From assembly GCA_023614405.1 (NCBI GenBank), contig CM042684.1, positions 532,440,682 to 532,504,681 on the forward strand: a stretch of 64,000 bases of DNA, given 5' to 3'. The position numbers were made by a program, and so were the translations under genes. The notes under the pieces are model-generated. The model saw only the letters and a program-made list of their open reading frames with translations. It was not told where the DNA came from and ran no database searches. Position 1 is the stretch's first letter. The number at the start of each line of letters is the position of its first letter. Positions 19,150 through 30,712 of the stretch are shown in pieces. The DNA comes from Avena insularis. Lineage: Eukaryota > Streptophyta > Magnoliopsida > Poales > Poaceae.

Positions 19150-21119
19150 ATGTGGTGTGTTTATATGCTTACATGCATTGTTTACACGTGTAACATGCGC
19201 GACACTAGGCATACTGTAATGAGCCATGGTAACACCATGTGCATTCCACAAGTTGAGACAAAAAATTATTATGTAAAACCGGAAAAGCAAGATCCCGGAT
19301 TTTGTTGCCCTATCATTTCGATGATGTACCTCAGCCATTGCATTGCTTGGTTTCGTCAGCAAGAAAGCGCTCGGAGGCCCTGTGTCGCTCCCCGTGGGCG
19401 ACCCGGGCGCTAACCCTAGCCGCCGGGCACTAGGGCCTCCTCCACCCATCCTCCCCATCGCTACCAGTGAGCGTCGCTGGGCAAAGCCCGCGCATCGTCA
19501 ATGGCGGCGAGCCCTCCCTTCCCTGCTCGCGAGGCATGCTACACGGGGCAGTTTCTCCGAGTGATGCCGCGGGCATAATGGCCCGTGGTCTTGGCGTGGG
19601 TAGGTGCAACGCGGTGCAACAGAGCGGCACACACGTGGAAGCTTGGAGGTGGCGCAATTGAAGTCGTCCGTGCCCAAGCGGGCATTGTTGTGGATCTGGG
19701 GGCTATGCAGATGAGGCCGACCGCCCCCAAGAGGGCGTTGGTGCAGACAGGCGCCTAGAGGCGGGTTGAGGTTGGTCGCGCCCAAGCGGTTGTCGGTGGG
19801 GATATGCGCTAGGGCAACGCTCCTGGGCTGCAGTGGTGACGGGCGACGGGGTCGGGTGGCTTCTCGGCGCGAGCGACGGCGCATCTGGCACCCGGCGGCG
19901 GATCTGGCGCGTTCTCCCAGGAAGTACTGGTGTTTGTTTCCGTCAGCAGTTATATGAAGGTTCGGCAGAAAGGCTCCCTGGCGGCCGGCTGGTGCGCTGA
20001 TGGCGGCGGCTTTCAACTTGAGATGGTAGGCCGATGCGGATTGGACCAAAGTAGCCAGAAACGGGGAACGGTGCCCTGTCCCACGACTCGGGTTCGTCGT
20101 CCTGAATTCGGGATCAAAGTCGGTGTACGGTACGGTACGAGTCGGTGACCGAAACGCGTCCCCGCACAGTCGGGACGTAAAGATTGGATCACGCGGTTGG
20201 AGATTTACCTGGCGTCCATTGCGCCCGCGGTCCGCCTGTCGTCGACCAATCTAAAACTCCGGCCGTCCGGCCGCTGGCGGCTTCATGTCTGCAGGATGCA
20301 AGGAGCTGCGCATATGGCGCCCGTAATCGGTAATGCAGTAGCGCCGCCAGCCTCCGTCGTCTGCTGCCGTGCGCGTCCTCCGCAGTCTGCTGCCGCACGC
20401 GGCCAGGACCACCGGACATGGTTACCAGGGGCCAGCGCCGGCTGCCAAGTTGCCCCGCGCTGATTTTGCTAGACCGAAGGACTCTCAAGGAAAAAAACCA
20501 GAAGTCCGGAAGTTCTCTGATGTGAATTTAATTATGAAAGAGGGCAAACCAGGAGTCGAAGGTCTAAAGAACAAAGAAGAAAACCAACTAGGAGAGGTTC
20601 GTGTTCCTCGTCTCGCTGTACCATACCGGATTCATCGTCCCCAAATTGATCGAGTCACGTTCCCGACACTGAATAATCGTTTGAGAGATGCATAGCCCCA
20701 ATGTTTCCTATTTTTGCCGGCCTCCGTCTCCCGTCCCTCGTTCCCGTCCCACGTTTCCGTTGTACCGGAAACATGGCAACTATGGATTGGACCGGCTTGA
20801 TGAGGACAACGGGATGTTGGTGGTGATCCGGCAAGATACGTGTGCAGCTCGTTGTGGCTCAGATGGCTGAGGTGTGCCGATGATGTTCCCGGCAAGATAC
20901 GTGATCGACGTGGCAGGGTTGGAGCGACCTTGGTGTTGTTGCGACAAAGTCAAAGTCGACGATCGATCATAAGCACGATCGCGGCTTGTTCTGGTGGTGT
21001 GCTTTCCTGTTTGTGTCGTTGTTGACCTTTCCAACGCGCTTTATATTTCTCCAATAAACCTAGTAGTTCGGGTCTCTCTGTCTTTACCTCTAGCGCAATG
21101 AATCCTGCCGTTATTCAAT
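19150..21119. other. GC-rich stretch, no supported gene
   Basis: 19330-20480 is GC-rich with leader-like words (CCGGGCGCTAACCCTAGCC near 19410, GATCTGGCGCGTTCTCCCAG near 19900). This recalls the 5' untranslated leaders of Triticeae LINEs, but no LINE ORF follows. All frames are short and overlap. 20480-21119 shows nothing I can assign; a run of GTACGGTACG lies near 20126. Confidence 0.4.
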
Positions 21120-22030
21120 TTTTTTTGCATTGCTTGGTTTGAAAGGCACACACGGTCGTTTGGTGCCCGATCGACCATCATCAGCAGGCAGGCACAAAAA
21201 CAGTGCTGGGTGACGGTGAAGAATGGTTGGTTGTGTGGCCGGTCTGCAGGACCCAAAACTGCGGACAGGAGCTTGAGATCAGACTCCTCCTCCCCTGATT
21301 GGATGTGGACTGGTGATTTGGCCTTTCCTGGTCGTGTTGGGTCGAGCTGCCTGTGCCGTGCAAATGTGCGATGGCGCTCACAAGGTTCCATGGACCACCG
21401 CGGTCAGCCAGGCATTGCTGTGGATAAATGGCAGGGACAGAAAGGCGTTGATACGGTTTATTCGAATCGCGTCGTCGTGTCCATATCGCCAAAGTGGCGT
21501 GTCGTGTCGTGTCGTGTCGTGTCGTCCGGTGCCTCAGGGTTCACGATCCAGGATCATAAGCCCACTGACGTGCTTGCTGCTTCTGTTGTTGTTTCTAGGA
21601 AATATGCTTGCTTCTTGTTTAGCCCACACATGCTGAAGCGAATGTTTATCTGCTCAACACGATCGATTTTGTAGTTGAGATCGAGTTGGAACGAGTCGAC
21701 CGGGAACCCACGAACCACCTAGCTATTGATCAAGCCTGGATTGGTCGACAATTCAGCTAGGAGTAATTCGTTTTGCCCTGATTCAGGTCACTTGGAGTTT
21801 GGGAGCTAGCGAGCAGACACAGATGGATCAACACGGTAGTACGCACCGAGCTTGACCTCAGCGTCATCGCACCATGACGACGAGCTGCTACCTCATGAAC
21901 GAACGGCTGTTGAGGTCCCTCCCTCGCTCGCTAACTGAAATTTTGCTCAAAATACATATACTTTGTTATCGTACCTCGTACGGTTGGTCGATTGAACAGA
22001 TCAACATAGGTACACACTTTCAGTACATTA
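21120..22030 (+). repeat. Duplicated non-coding block S, copy 1
   Basis: Aligns in order with 25130-27220. Shared landmarks include GGTGCCCGATCGACCATCAT, GATTGGATGTGGACTGGT, a CAGGGTTCACGATCCAGGA or TTTACGGTCCAGGA stretch and CATGACGACGAGCTGCTACC. No frame is conserved across copies. Confidence 0.65.
21499..21526 (+). repeat. Pentanucleotide microsatellite
   Basis: About five tandem copies of GTGTC. The homologous place in the second S block (near 25565) has a single GGCGTGTC, so the expansion is local. Confidence 0.85.
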
Positions 22031-22096
22031 CACACACGGCTGCACATAAACGTCGGTTGATCGCTAGTCTACAAAGAACACCCAAGCATAATACAA

Positions 22097-22125
22097 CCCC
22101 CCCCCCCCATCCCCCTCCCCCTCAA
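22097..22125 (+). repeat. Poly-C rich tract
   Basis: A run of about 14 C followed by CCCCCTCCCC. Its length is likely to vary and is prone to sequencing error. Confidence 0.7.
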
Positions 22126-22139
22126 AACTAGGAGCCTCA

Positions 22140-23650
22140 TGTTAGGCAATTAGGGTTTCAGTGGAGCTAGTGGCGGCGCTTGTCGAATCTCCAACGAGCT
22201 CAGCGTGAGTGTGAGAAAGAGGATCATGAGTGCCGCGGCTGATCACGGGAAGCAGAAGGAAGGAATAGATACCGAGGGAATGGCTTGTTCTCAATTGGAG
22301 GAGGCGATGCAGAAGTTGGGACTCACGGAGGAAGAGGCTATGCCTATGGTCCTCGACGATGTTGATAAAGGAGGGAAGCCAAAGCGGATGCTGGCAGGTA
22401 AAGTTGTGAACCGTAACATGTTCCATATCTAGACGATCTCTAGTGCACTTCGGCCAGCCTGGGGAAACCCTATAGGTTTGGATTTAAGATCGGTTGGGAA
22501 GAATATTTTTGTTGCCGAATTTGAATCTCAACGAGATCATGATCTCGTGAGGGAAGGTTCACCTTGGCATGTCAGCAAGAATGCGGTGATTTTGGAGGAA
22601 TTCATTGAATGTATGCAACCATCTGAACTAAAGTTCGATAAGCTATAGATGTGGGTTAGGGTTCTTAACTTACCCCTTAACCTAAGAAATCCTGACTAGG
22701 GCAAGGCCATAACAAAGGATATTGACAAGAATGCCACCCAAACAAAATTTGATCCGGTAGGAGGGTTTCTTAGGACGAGGCTGACAATTGATGTCACTAA
22801 ACCCTTGAGAAGAGGTGTCCTTATTGAGTCGGCTGCTAGGAAAGGGAGATGCTCGTATGAATTTCAATATGAATAGATACCCCTTTTGTTTTTCCTGTGG
22901 TCAGTTGGGACATTCGGACTTGTTGTTCTGATGCCAGGACCTAGAGATGATAATAGAACCCTTCCTAAGGGGAAGGTTTGAGGGTGCCAGATGAGAGGGA
23001 AAAAGCAGGTTCAAATGAGAATTCCTCTCGAGAACAGTATGATGGGAAGAGAAGTAGATGGAAGACAAAGTTCTCAAGCAATGTTCGCGAGACAGGTTCA
23101 TAAGTGACATATGCAAGTAAGGAGCGAGATGATCGGAAGAGGAAGGTGGAAACACCAAAACAAGTTTATAAGAAAGTGGGTGAGCTGCAGCCATCCGCAA
23201 ACATAATGCAGAATGAGAAGGGTGGTAAACAAATAGTGTTTTTTATAGCCAAGGCAGCAGTTGCAGAGGAGGGCAGTCTACCTAACGAAGGTGCAACGGT
23301 GACCGAGTCAAAAAAGAAGAGAAAGACACCAAGAAGTTCGATCAATTCGGCAGGCTGTGGCGTAGCACTGCCTATCTCAACGAGTTGCTTGGGATTGAAC
23401 GGCCAGGGGTTTGGTAACCTTGAAAATGTTCATGAGCTGCGTAGTGTGGTGAAGCAGGAAGGACCCGCTTTGGTCTTTTTCATGGAAACAAAGATTATTG
23501 CTAAAAGAGTAGAGGATTTATGGAATTCACTAGGTTTAGCTGGATGCTTTGCAGTAAACAGTGAAGACCTTAGTGGGGGTTTAGGCCTATTTTGGTCGGA
23601 TGAGTATGGAGTGGAGGTAAAAGAATCATTACTGGCCACATTGATGTCGT
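22140..23650 (+). pseudogene. L1-type LINE fragment: ORF1 and start of ORF2
   Basis: An ATG at 22226 opens ORF1 (MACSQLEEAMQKLGL, residues 19 on). The frame meets TAG at 22430 where the family reads on, and continues with a DUF4283-type domain (AWGNPIGLDLRSVGKNIF...), more stops, then a zinc-knuckle remnant (CFSCGQLGHSD near 22895). After a Lys-rich linker (ORF at 23104-23667), ORF2 begins: LNGQGFGNLENVHEL and FFMETKI, the N-terminal endonuclease with the ETK motif. It stops near 23650. ORF1 binds RNA and ORF2 nicks and copies; neither can be made here. Confidence 0.75.
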
Positions 23651-23904
23651 TCAACATGGTAAGTTAGGTCCATTTTGTCCATTCTTAACATGATTTGTCT
23701 ATTGTAATGGTCAGCACTTGTTGATTTTGTTGCCACACACATTCCTTGTCAACTTCATCTTATTCACCATCGATAGGCAGGCAGAACAACCATCCTCACA
23801 TTGTCGAGTACGTCGCATGTCGGCGCTTCCCCTCCTCGCCTCCATGGACGGCCAGGAGAATCTTCGCTGCGCATCACACCATGACAAATCGCCTCCCCCT
23901 CGCC

Positions 23905-24180
23905 TCCACAGCCGGGCAGGAGAGGCTCTGCTTCGCAGCACCTTGGAACCACCGGATGATTCGCGACCTCGACCTTATTTGCGGAGACAACAACTCCTCC
24001 CTCACCGTCATGCTCCAACCAGAGGAGAAACAACCTCAAGAAGGATGTCCTATGCCTGGATCTGGCTGCAAAGATCTCTGCTCCAAAATGCCGGCAGGGA
24101 CTACTCCTACACCTAGCAAACCTACAGTACGACCAACACCTCCCCTCTGCCATCGCTCGCCGGCGGGTTCGGACAAACTA
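23905..24180 (+). repeat. Duplicated segment V, copy 2 (gene-like, GC-rich)
   Basis: Partner of 17430-17700. One frame reads GQERLCFAAPWNHRMIRDLD and ICGDNNSSLTVMLQPEEK without stop, but has no domain I know. Upstream (23810-23900) the words ATGGACGGCCAGGAGAATCT and CCTCGCC recur, as if a short exon had been duplicated locally. It might be a captured exon. Confidence 0.5.
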
Positions 24181-24213
24181 CGTAAATTAAACCTTTAAAT
24201 GTTTCTAACTACT

Positions 24214-24459
24214 AATCCTTCCTCCCGTGAATAACTGTACCTCTATCTTGTCCTAAGTCAGAAATAATTAGTTTAGACCAATTTTATAGAAAAAAATATA
24301 GCAATATTTATGATACTCAGTTAATATCACTAGATTGGTCTTGAAATATATCTTTGTAATCTCATATATGTTGGTACTCATTTGTATAAAATTAGTCGAA
24401 TTTAAATAAGGTTGACTTATGACAGATATAGAAGTACACTTATTGGCGGACATAGGTAG
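24214..24459 (+). mobile_element. Stowaway-like MITE, decayed
   Basis: The ends TCCTTCCTCCCGTGAATAA and TTGGCGGACATAGGTAG are degraded inverted repeats next to TA. The body aligns with the split MITE at 17886-19148. Confidence 0.55.
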
Positions 24460-24589
24460 TACGTGGTTATTTTTTCTACGTGCTTAGATGCTTACATGTA
24501 TTGTCTAGACGTGTAACGTGCGCGGCACTAGGCATACAGTAAGGATCTGTGGATTATACTAGTAGAGACAAAAAGATAACGCGGCTATT

Positions 24590-24955
24590 TTTCTCTCGAG
24601 CTCGCCCTTTATTTGAATCTGATTTTTGCAAAATTTGAAATGCCAAAAAATTTAAAAAATATGTGCACGTAGAACTTCAAGTTTTAAGTGCGCGCAAAGT
24701 CGTTTCGTGAAAAATAAATATTTTAAATGACTTGGCCAAAAAAGACAAAAAAATTGGTGCTAAAGCAACGTGCTACACAAGCCAATCTTTTGTCTTTTTT
24801 GCACAGCCACAAAACGTATCGGTTTTTCGTAGAATGACTTTGCGTGAACTTAAAACATGAAGCTACACATGAATATTTTCTTTTTGATATTTTGCAATAT
24901 ATTATATTCTGTACCGGGTGCATTTGCACCCGGTTTCAAAAATGAATTTCGGGAA
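24590..24955 (+). repeat. Dispersed 0.36-kb repeat, copy 1, with end hairpin
   Basis: Runs from GAGCTCGCCCTTTATTTGAA to a perfect hairpin ACCGGGTGCA-TT-TGCACCCGGT (24913-24934). The same sequence lies inverted at 46392-46750, where the hairpin is absent. Inside are further near-palindromes (GACAAAAA...TTTTTTGTC). It is probably a MITE of unknown superfamily. Confidence 0.6.
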
Positions 24956-24967
24956 AAGATACATGTA

Positions 24968-25090
24968 CTCCCTTCGATCCATATTAGTGTTCTCAGCTTT
25001 GTCTAAGATACGAATACATTTAGTCTAAATACTAACTAGATACATCTGAATCTAAATAAAGTTATGAACATTAGTACGAACCGGAGGGAG
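24968..25090 (+). mobile_element. Stowaway MITE, 123 bp
   Basis: CTCCCTTCGATCC...CCGGAGGGAG termini flanked by TA (24966-24967 and 25091-25092), non-coding. Confidence 0.85.
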
Positions 25091-25730
25091 TAATAGTAAA
25101 AACTTATAGTTCCGGATTTGGCGGCCCTGCCATTTGGATCATGTACCTCAGGCCATTGCTTGGTTCGGAAGGCATGGTGAACAGTTTGGTGCCCGATCGA
25201 CCATCATCACACACAAAAACAGTGCTAGCGACCCAAAACTGCGGATAGGAAGCTTCAGATCTCAGACTCCTCCCCTGATTGGATGTGGACTGGTGGTAAT
25301 TTGGCCTTTCCTTCTCGTGCAGCCGTGTTGACAGATCGCGCCCGATCGATCGTGGTGGTCTGGTCTGGTCTGGTGGCGACAATGAAAAAATTTCATGGAC
25401 CACATCGCGACCTATTGATCGAGGCGCAGCAGCGACCATACACTACAGACAAAGCGTCGCCGCTCTCAATAAATATTGCGGATATTCGCCGGCAAAATTC
25501 GGAGCCGCACGGAATCGTCTCGTCGACAGAAAATGCATGTGTGTGCGTGTCCAAATCGACAAAGTGGCGTGTCGAGGTGGCGGTAGGGAAGTCGACGCAC
25601 CCGCACCGGACCGGCCGTCGCTCTCGGCTTTCTCCCGCAACGCCGGCACAACCACAAAGATCAGACAAGGAGGCCAAGGTTTTCAGATAAGGACGCTACT
25701 ACGATTTTTCAGCTTTTGTTTCTTCGCTTA

Positions 25731-26047
25731 GGGCACGTACAATACGGTGGTGATGTCAGTGGTTTTTTTACAGTTGTCAGGTCGAATTTTTGCATAGTTG
25801 GAGAAGAGAGAATGAAGAAAGAAAAGATAGTCTAGCTACGAGATGATCCCTTAAAAATAAGAGAAAATCTATTTTTCTCCATTATACCTTGCGGTACTTT
25901 CTCTTGTCAACACAATTTTTTAATATAATTAGTTAATTCACATTAATTTTTAGAGAGATGATTCATCGTACAACTTATTTCTATGTCATCCCTAGATTAT
26001 ATGGAGGGTTAAGGGAAGACTCGCCTTTTCTAGCATTATACATGCCC
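25731..26047 (+). mobile_element. Tourist/Harbinger-like MITE, 317 bp
   Basis: Ends GGGCACGTACAATAC and, inverted, GGGCATGTATAATGC. Flanked by TTA on both sides (25728-25730 and 26048-26050), the target size of the PIF/Harbinger group. Confidence 0.85.
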
Positions 26048-26087
26048 TTACTGCTGCTACTTTTTTTTATAGCATGTTGCTGGTATT

Positions 26088-26510
26088 AGTTTTTTTTTTT
26101 TGAGCATGATCATGAGCTTTATCGATTAATGTTCAAAGGAATACAACAAATTTCAGGAGGATTCTAAAGCCAAATATGTCGGCCAGAAGGTAAAGAAAAT
26201 GCAGCTTTTGACAAATTATGGGCCTCCATGTTGTGTTCCCTACGCTCATGAGTGAGACGGGCTGAAATAAACTGTTGTTGCCTCACCTTGATCTCTTTCA
26301 GCAAAGCACCATACTGGAGAAGATTACCATCATGCAAATTGTTTATCACCTCCAGACAGTCCGTTGCTACATGTATGTATGTGTTGCTCAGTGAGATCTG
26401 TAGCTAGTGAGAGGGCTTCTACACATGCCAAAGCTTCTAGACTTGCAGGATCTGTAAACTCTTGGATCACGCGTACGGATGCACCAAAAAATGGCTATGA
26501 GTAGGAGTAC
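26088..26510 (-). pseudogene. LINE 3' fragment with RNase H-like domain
   Basis: Minus strand: DPASLEALACVEALSLATDL followed, after a frame change, by VINNLHDGNLLQYGALLKEI and EHNMEAHNLSKAAF. This matches the plant RNase H (RVT_3) domain found at the C-terminus of many LINEs. It ends in a poly-A run (plus strand T run at 26089-26100) after a near-palindrome GAGCATGATCATGAGC. It is 5'-truncated. Confidence 0.65.
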
Positions 26511-27229
26511 ATTTTTTTTCCAGATAATATAAGGAAGAGTGAGATGGGCCGAGCGGTCCTTCTCAGGGTTTACGGTCCAGGACCATAAGCCTGCTAACGT
26601 GCTTCTTTCTTCTGTTGTTATTTAAGGGAAATGTGCTTGGTTTTCGTTGGGCCGACGTATGCTGTCAACGGGCTCCTATGCCTTGTTTCTCCTTTTTTTC
26701 CTCTGCTCCGCGGATACAACAGAAATACAGAGTTGCGTCGTCCAGGAAGTCCGAGTCGACAGAAACCACTGCAGTGCAGGGAAAGCATCCGGCAAAGATT
26801 TTCTTGAGATCAAAAGATGCAGACAGCAGGCTTGCGATTCATGCGTTTGGGAACTGGTATGTTTCGGCCAATATGTACTCCTACGTCCGTCCAGGCGTCC
26901 ACGTTGCGCGAGGGGATTACAGCAGTCCTAGCTAGCTAGTAGGTTGGAAAGAAGGGGACCCAGGCCAGGATCGACAAGTCCAACATTCGGGTCACTTGAT
27001 GGATCAACACGTGGTATGGTACGCACCGTCCGTGGCTCCGTGCTAGCTGCGCCGCGCTTGACCTCACCACCATGACGACGAGCTGCTACCTCACCACCAG
27101 CCCTAACCAACGGCTGTTGAGGTCCCTCGCTCGCTACCTCAAATTTCAGTCAAAATATACATACACTAGTTTGTCACCAACGTACACGCTTTATTAGGCA
27201 CATACACACGGTGAGTGATCGATCTCCCC

Positions 27230-27281
27230 AAATCAGTTAGCTTCTCCACATGAGAATGCTAGAGAACATGCAGAGCTTAGC
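27230..27281 (+). repeat. Block R, copy 1, left piece
   Basis: CTTCTCCACATGAGAATGCT corresponds to the starts of the other R copies (near 30905 and 34225). The rest of this copy lies right of the Harbinger insertion. Confidence 0.45.
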
Positions 27282-27284
27282 TAA

Positions 27285-29354
27285 GAGCAACTCTAACCAA
27301 GACTGTAAACTCACAAACTATAAAACGCAGATACAGGCCACGGAAAACGTTTTTTACCGTTCGAAATGAGCTGGTGCAGAACGAAGATAGCAAATGCGAC
27401 CTGTGAAAGAAAATGTTCAACCATACGATTCAAAATACACATCCGCCATGATGAATGCAAGAGATCATCAAGCTCTATCGTCTCCGGCCAGCCCATCATC
27501 GTGCACGAGACCATCACCACCACCCCTACCACTCATAGGAGACTCACCTAGGCGTGCTTTGCTTCCTCCTCTCCAAGATGTCGACAAACATCAATTGATA
27601 CAACTCCAATTGTGCTCCACCCATCTTCGTGGTGTCCATCATCATGATCTCCTTCTCCTCGGCCATGAGCTCCTTCATTGCCTTGGCCTCCTTTATCTTG
27701 AGCTTCCTCCCCTCTAGCTCGTTCTTGTACTTGGAATCGCTTCGAGTTGCTTCCCACCTTGAATGCTTCATCGCCATCTTCTTGTCATGCATCATCATCT
27801 TCATCTCCAACGTCTTGGTCATCAACACCTCCTTTGACTTCACCATGTCATCAATCTTATCCCTCAATGATGATGATACGGCTTCAAGCTTGATCCTCTC
27901 CTTTGCCTTCTTGTTGCCTTCTGGCTTATTCTTGTTCCTTCCTCCATCTTCGTCATCACTAACGTCATCCATCTCCTTCATATTATCCTTCTTCGGAGCC
28001 ACTTCTTGGTCTCTCAAAGTCTATTTTGGAATATGCTCAAGCAACTTCCAACAATGGTCATGGTTGAAAGCTTTCCCATTCGATCCCTTCATTGTCTTGT
28101 ACTTCTCCCCGACATAACGTTCCTAACATACACAATGCGATGATCAATTATGCTAGGAATAGGCTCAACTAGGTAATGAACAAAAGAGGAATAAATGATC
28201 TCACATATTCATCAGCATTGACACTACTTGGAGGACTGAGACACACTTGCACCATACACGCAGACCAACGGCTACAAGCCGGTTTGATCACATCCCATCG
28301 GCCTTGTAGAGACCAATATGATCGATACACCGGTTGTGCAACACGAGGCATAAGTTGGAAAAATCTATCTTCATTGCGCTGCCAATAGCGCTTGCTGTTT
28401 TGGTCCGTTCCGGTCACTGCATCGATGGACACTTGTGACCACGCCCACACCAAGCAAGTGTCTGCGATCTTGGTGTAGTTCACCGCGTGTTTCTTCTATG
28501 TCTTCTTGTCTTGGGCGGCATGGAAGAACCTCCTCCTCGATCTCCTCCAATTCAGCCTCCTCCTCCTCACTGATGCCAGCCTCATCGCCGAATGGAAGAT
28601 GGTTGTCCGTGATGTCGACCTTGCTCGCGTAGAGCAGATCCACGAATGAGTTCGGGGCCGCGTGAGCATTGGAGATGTGTCGGATGTAGGCATCATGTGC
28701 TACTAGTAATTGCGAGCAAAGCATCAGGGAAAAGACGGTGGTCATATTCGGCGATCGATGGTGGAGTAGCTGCATGGTCACGGGAGCCTGCGGTACCGCT
28801 TGGTCGTGGAGGTCTTATTCTCGATCATCGCATGCACGCGCTTCTTGGACGTACCATCGTCCAGCGGTGCGTCGGTGATCCCAGGCCTCTTCCCCTTCCT
28901 CTTCAAAGCTTTGTCGGCTCCAGGGTGGCTAGGTATGGCTCAGACGGCGTGTGAACTAGATCCAAATCGAGGAGGGGGGGGTGGCGCGACCTCGACAGCG
29001 GCTAGCGGAACCTCTATGAGGTCCATCGGCCCAGATCCGGTGGACGACATTGCTAGAGGGCGAGGGAGGCAGGGTGGGGGTAGATCGACGGCGGCGGCGA
29101 CATAGAAGCAGGAAAGGAGAAAGGCGAAATGTCCCTCCCGTGCGAATGGCTCTAGCAATACAGTGCTCACTCGGTTCGGCCTCGCGCATGGCACACGTAG
29201 GGTTTGGGAGAGCAGTTTCTCCACGGACGGTAAACCTGTTTATGGTTTCATCACCTTTTACGGGCATCCCTAGAGCGACTGTTTTTTGCGGAGACGAAAA
29301 ATGAGCGGTTATTTTACAGTTCCGGGGTGTTTACAGTCTTGGTTAGAGTTGCTC
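27285..29354 (-). mobile_element. PIF/Harbinger-type element carrying only an ORF1-like pseudogene
   Basis: The first 26 bases (27285-27310, beginning GAGCAACTCTAACC) and the last 26 (29329-29354) are perfect inverted repeats. They are flanked by TAA on the left and TTA on the right, the three-base target size of the superfamily with one mismatch. The 2070-bp interior holds a minus-strand Myb/NAM-associated pseudogene and no DDE transposase. Mobilisation would need a transposase from elsewhere. Confidence 0.75.
27544..29050 (-). pseudogene. Myb/SANT-like and NAM-associated domain protein (Harbinger ORF1-like)
   Basis: Read on the minus strand, the start is near 29050 (MSSTGSGPMDLIEVP), with a Pro/basic stretch and an acidic segment (EEEEAELEEIEEE near 28550). 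A Myb/SANT-like trihelix follows (SKRYWQRNEDRFFQLMPR and SLQGRWDVIKPACSRWSACM, 28410-28230), then the C-terminal helical region known as NAM-associated (LEGRKLKIKEAKAMKELMAE, 27730-27640). Stops and frame changes separate the parts, for example near 28940 and 28500. In PIF/Harbinger systems this DNA-binding partner helps the transposase into the nucleus. The copy looks dead. Confidence 0.72.
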
Positions 29355-29504
29355 TTAGGGTGTATTTGGTAGGCTGGATTTCCGATTGTCACATGGCGCC
29401 AGAAGAATTTACTCCGTTTGTGTAGGTGGATCGCATGGGTTTTAAAGCAGCCCGCCGGAGGAATTTGGCCCGTTTGTGTACTCCAGCATGTAGGTGAGCT
29501 TACC

Positions 29505-29620
29505 GCGCGGCTCATCCGTCGATCGACGCCCAACAAACCAACATGCACTTTTTTTTAGACAAACCAACATGCACTGTTGTGTTCCAGGGGTTGTTGGTTG
29601 GCGGCTGGGCTGCCTCGGCC
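29505..29620 (+). repeat. Block R, copy 1, right piece
   Basis: CGATCGACGCCCAACAAACC and GGTTGGCGGCTGGGCTG match 34350-34440 and, less well, 30970-31040. A short internal duplication repeats ACAAACCAACATGCAC at 29535 and 29560. Confidence 0.55.
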
Positions 29621-30490
29621 CGTGCCATAATTAGAGCTATCTCCAACCGTAGAGCTCGCAGGCCGTTTTTTAGCGTAAAGATAGGCCTTTTGGGGAAGCG
29701 CTGGTGGATCGGTCTGCGCCGGCAATTCACCAGCCATGTCCCAGGTACAGGACGACGAGAAAACACAAACACGCGCAAATTTGAATGCAGGCGAGTTCAT
29801 ACAAAATTCGACGAAATTTAAACTAAAACCAGTTCATGTCGAAAAGGTGGTATCGTCGCCGTCGTTGTCATCGTCCCCGCCACTTGACGGCTCATCCCTC
29901 GCCGGCCCACGGCTGCTGCCTGGACGGGGTCGCTGAAGCGCCTCCGCAGGGAGCGTTGCTCAGCCCTGTCTCGACCTCGTTGTCATCGAGGATGAAGACG
30001 TCGCGGTTCGCCCAAGCTCTGGGTGCAATGATTATTTAACCACCACCAGCAGCTCCTGCTTGTGGGCTTGTCAATCGCTAACTAGGGCATCTTTTTTAAT
30101 TTGAACAGGTAATTTGTATTCTGGTCTGGAAGATTTGATTCGATTTGCATGCACTTCCCAGCCAATGTATTCTTGTCTAGCTAGCGCTTCTTCATCCTGG
30201 TCCTGGCGCGCATCCTAGTTTGTACGAGTACGAGTGAGAAACGTGTGTGGGGTTTGTGACTTTTTAAACGACTGCAAAGCGAGTGTGAGTCAGTAGACTG
30301 CAGAGCTAGAGAGAGACAGCACATGTTCTGATGTTCAGGCTTTGATCTGGTTCACGATCCAGTGGCAGGCACAGGAGCATGCAGATGCAAAGGCCCCGGC
30401 GGTCGCAATTATTGCCAAATGAATGACCCTGGATTTTCTTTCTTTTGACGGCAAGTGAATTGGCTTTTCTCTTCACCGGCCTAGCTTTTA
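29621..30490. other. No supported gene
   Basis: 29630-30060 contains a Harbinger-like word (GAGCTATCTCCAACCG) and, on the minus strand, a stretch reading DVFILDDNEVETGLSNAPCG that ends in a stop. It may be the C-terminal remnant of a transposon gene but I cannot name it. 30060-30490 shows nothing I can assign. Confidence 0.35.
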
Positions 30491-30494
30491 TATG

Positions 30495-30575
30495 TGCGTA
30501 CCAGCATGCATATGCATGTCATGTCCACGTACATACCTACCCCTAAGTTAAACATGCCCATCGCGGTTGATATGG
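30495..30575 (+). repeat. Block P, short copy
   Basis: TGTCATGTCCACGTACATACC and AAGTTAAACATGCCCATCGC align with 32675-32735 and 34858-34905. Confidence 0.6.
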
Positions 30576-30712
30576 GTTCACGATCGCGGTTGATCTGGGA
30601 TTTAAATACACTCTATTCACAAAGCTAAAATTTATCTTATACTTTGAAACGGAGGAAGTACTCACGTGTGAAATGATCTGCTTTGCTAGCTACGCAGATT
30701 ACCTTGGCTGAG

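Larger units (their letters stand above)
25130..27220 (+). repeat. Duplicated non-coding block S, copy 2
   Basis: Homologous to 21120-22030 in the same order but interrupted by a Tourist-like MITE (25731-26047) and a LINE fragment (about 26088-26510). Substitutions and indels are frequent, so the duplication is old. Confidence 0.6.

Noticed and set aside
19330..20480. GC-rich region as a host gene
   Set aside because: Frames are short, overlap on both strands and show no domain. The words resemble LINE leaders.
21870..21960. CATGACGACGAGCTGCTACC conserved in three S copies as a conserved exon
   Set aside because: The copies differ by indels that break every frame right after the shared words.
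27629..28117. 162-codon plus-strand ORF rich in Ile/Leu/Ser that resembles a membrane protein
   Set aside because: It is the antisense shadow of the Lys/Glu-rich helical NAM-associated pseudogene on the minus strand.
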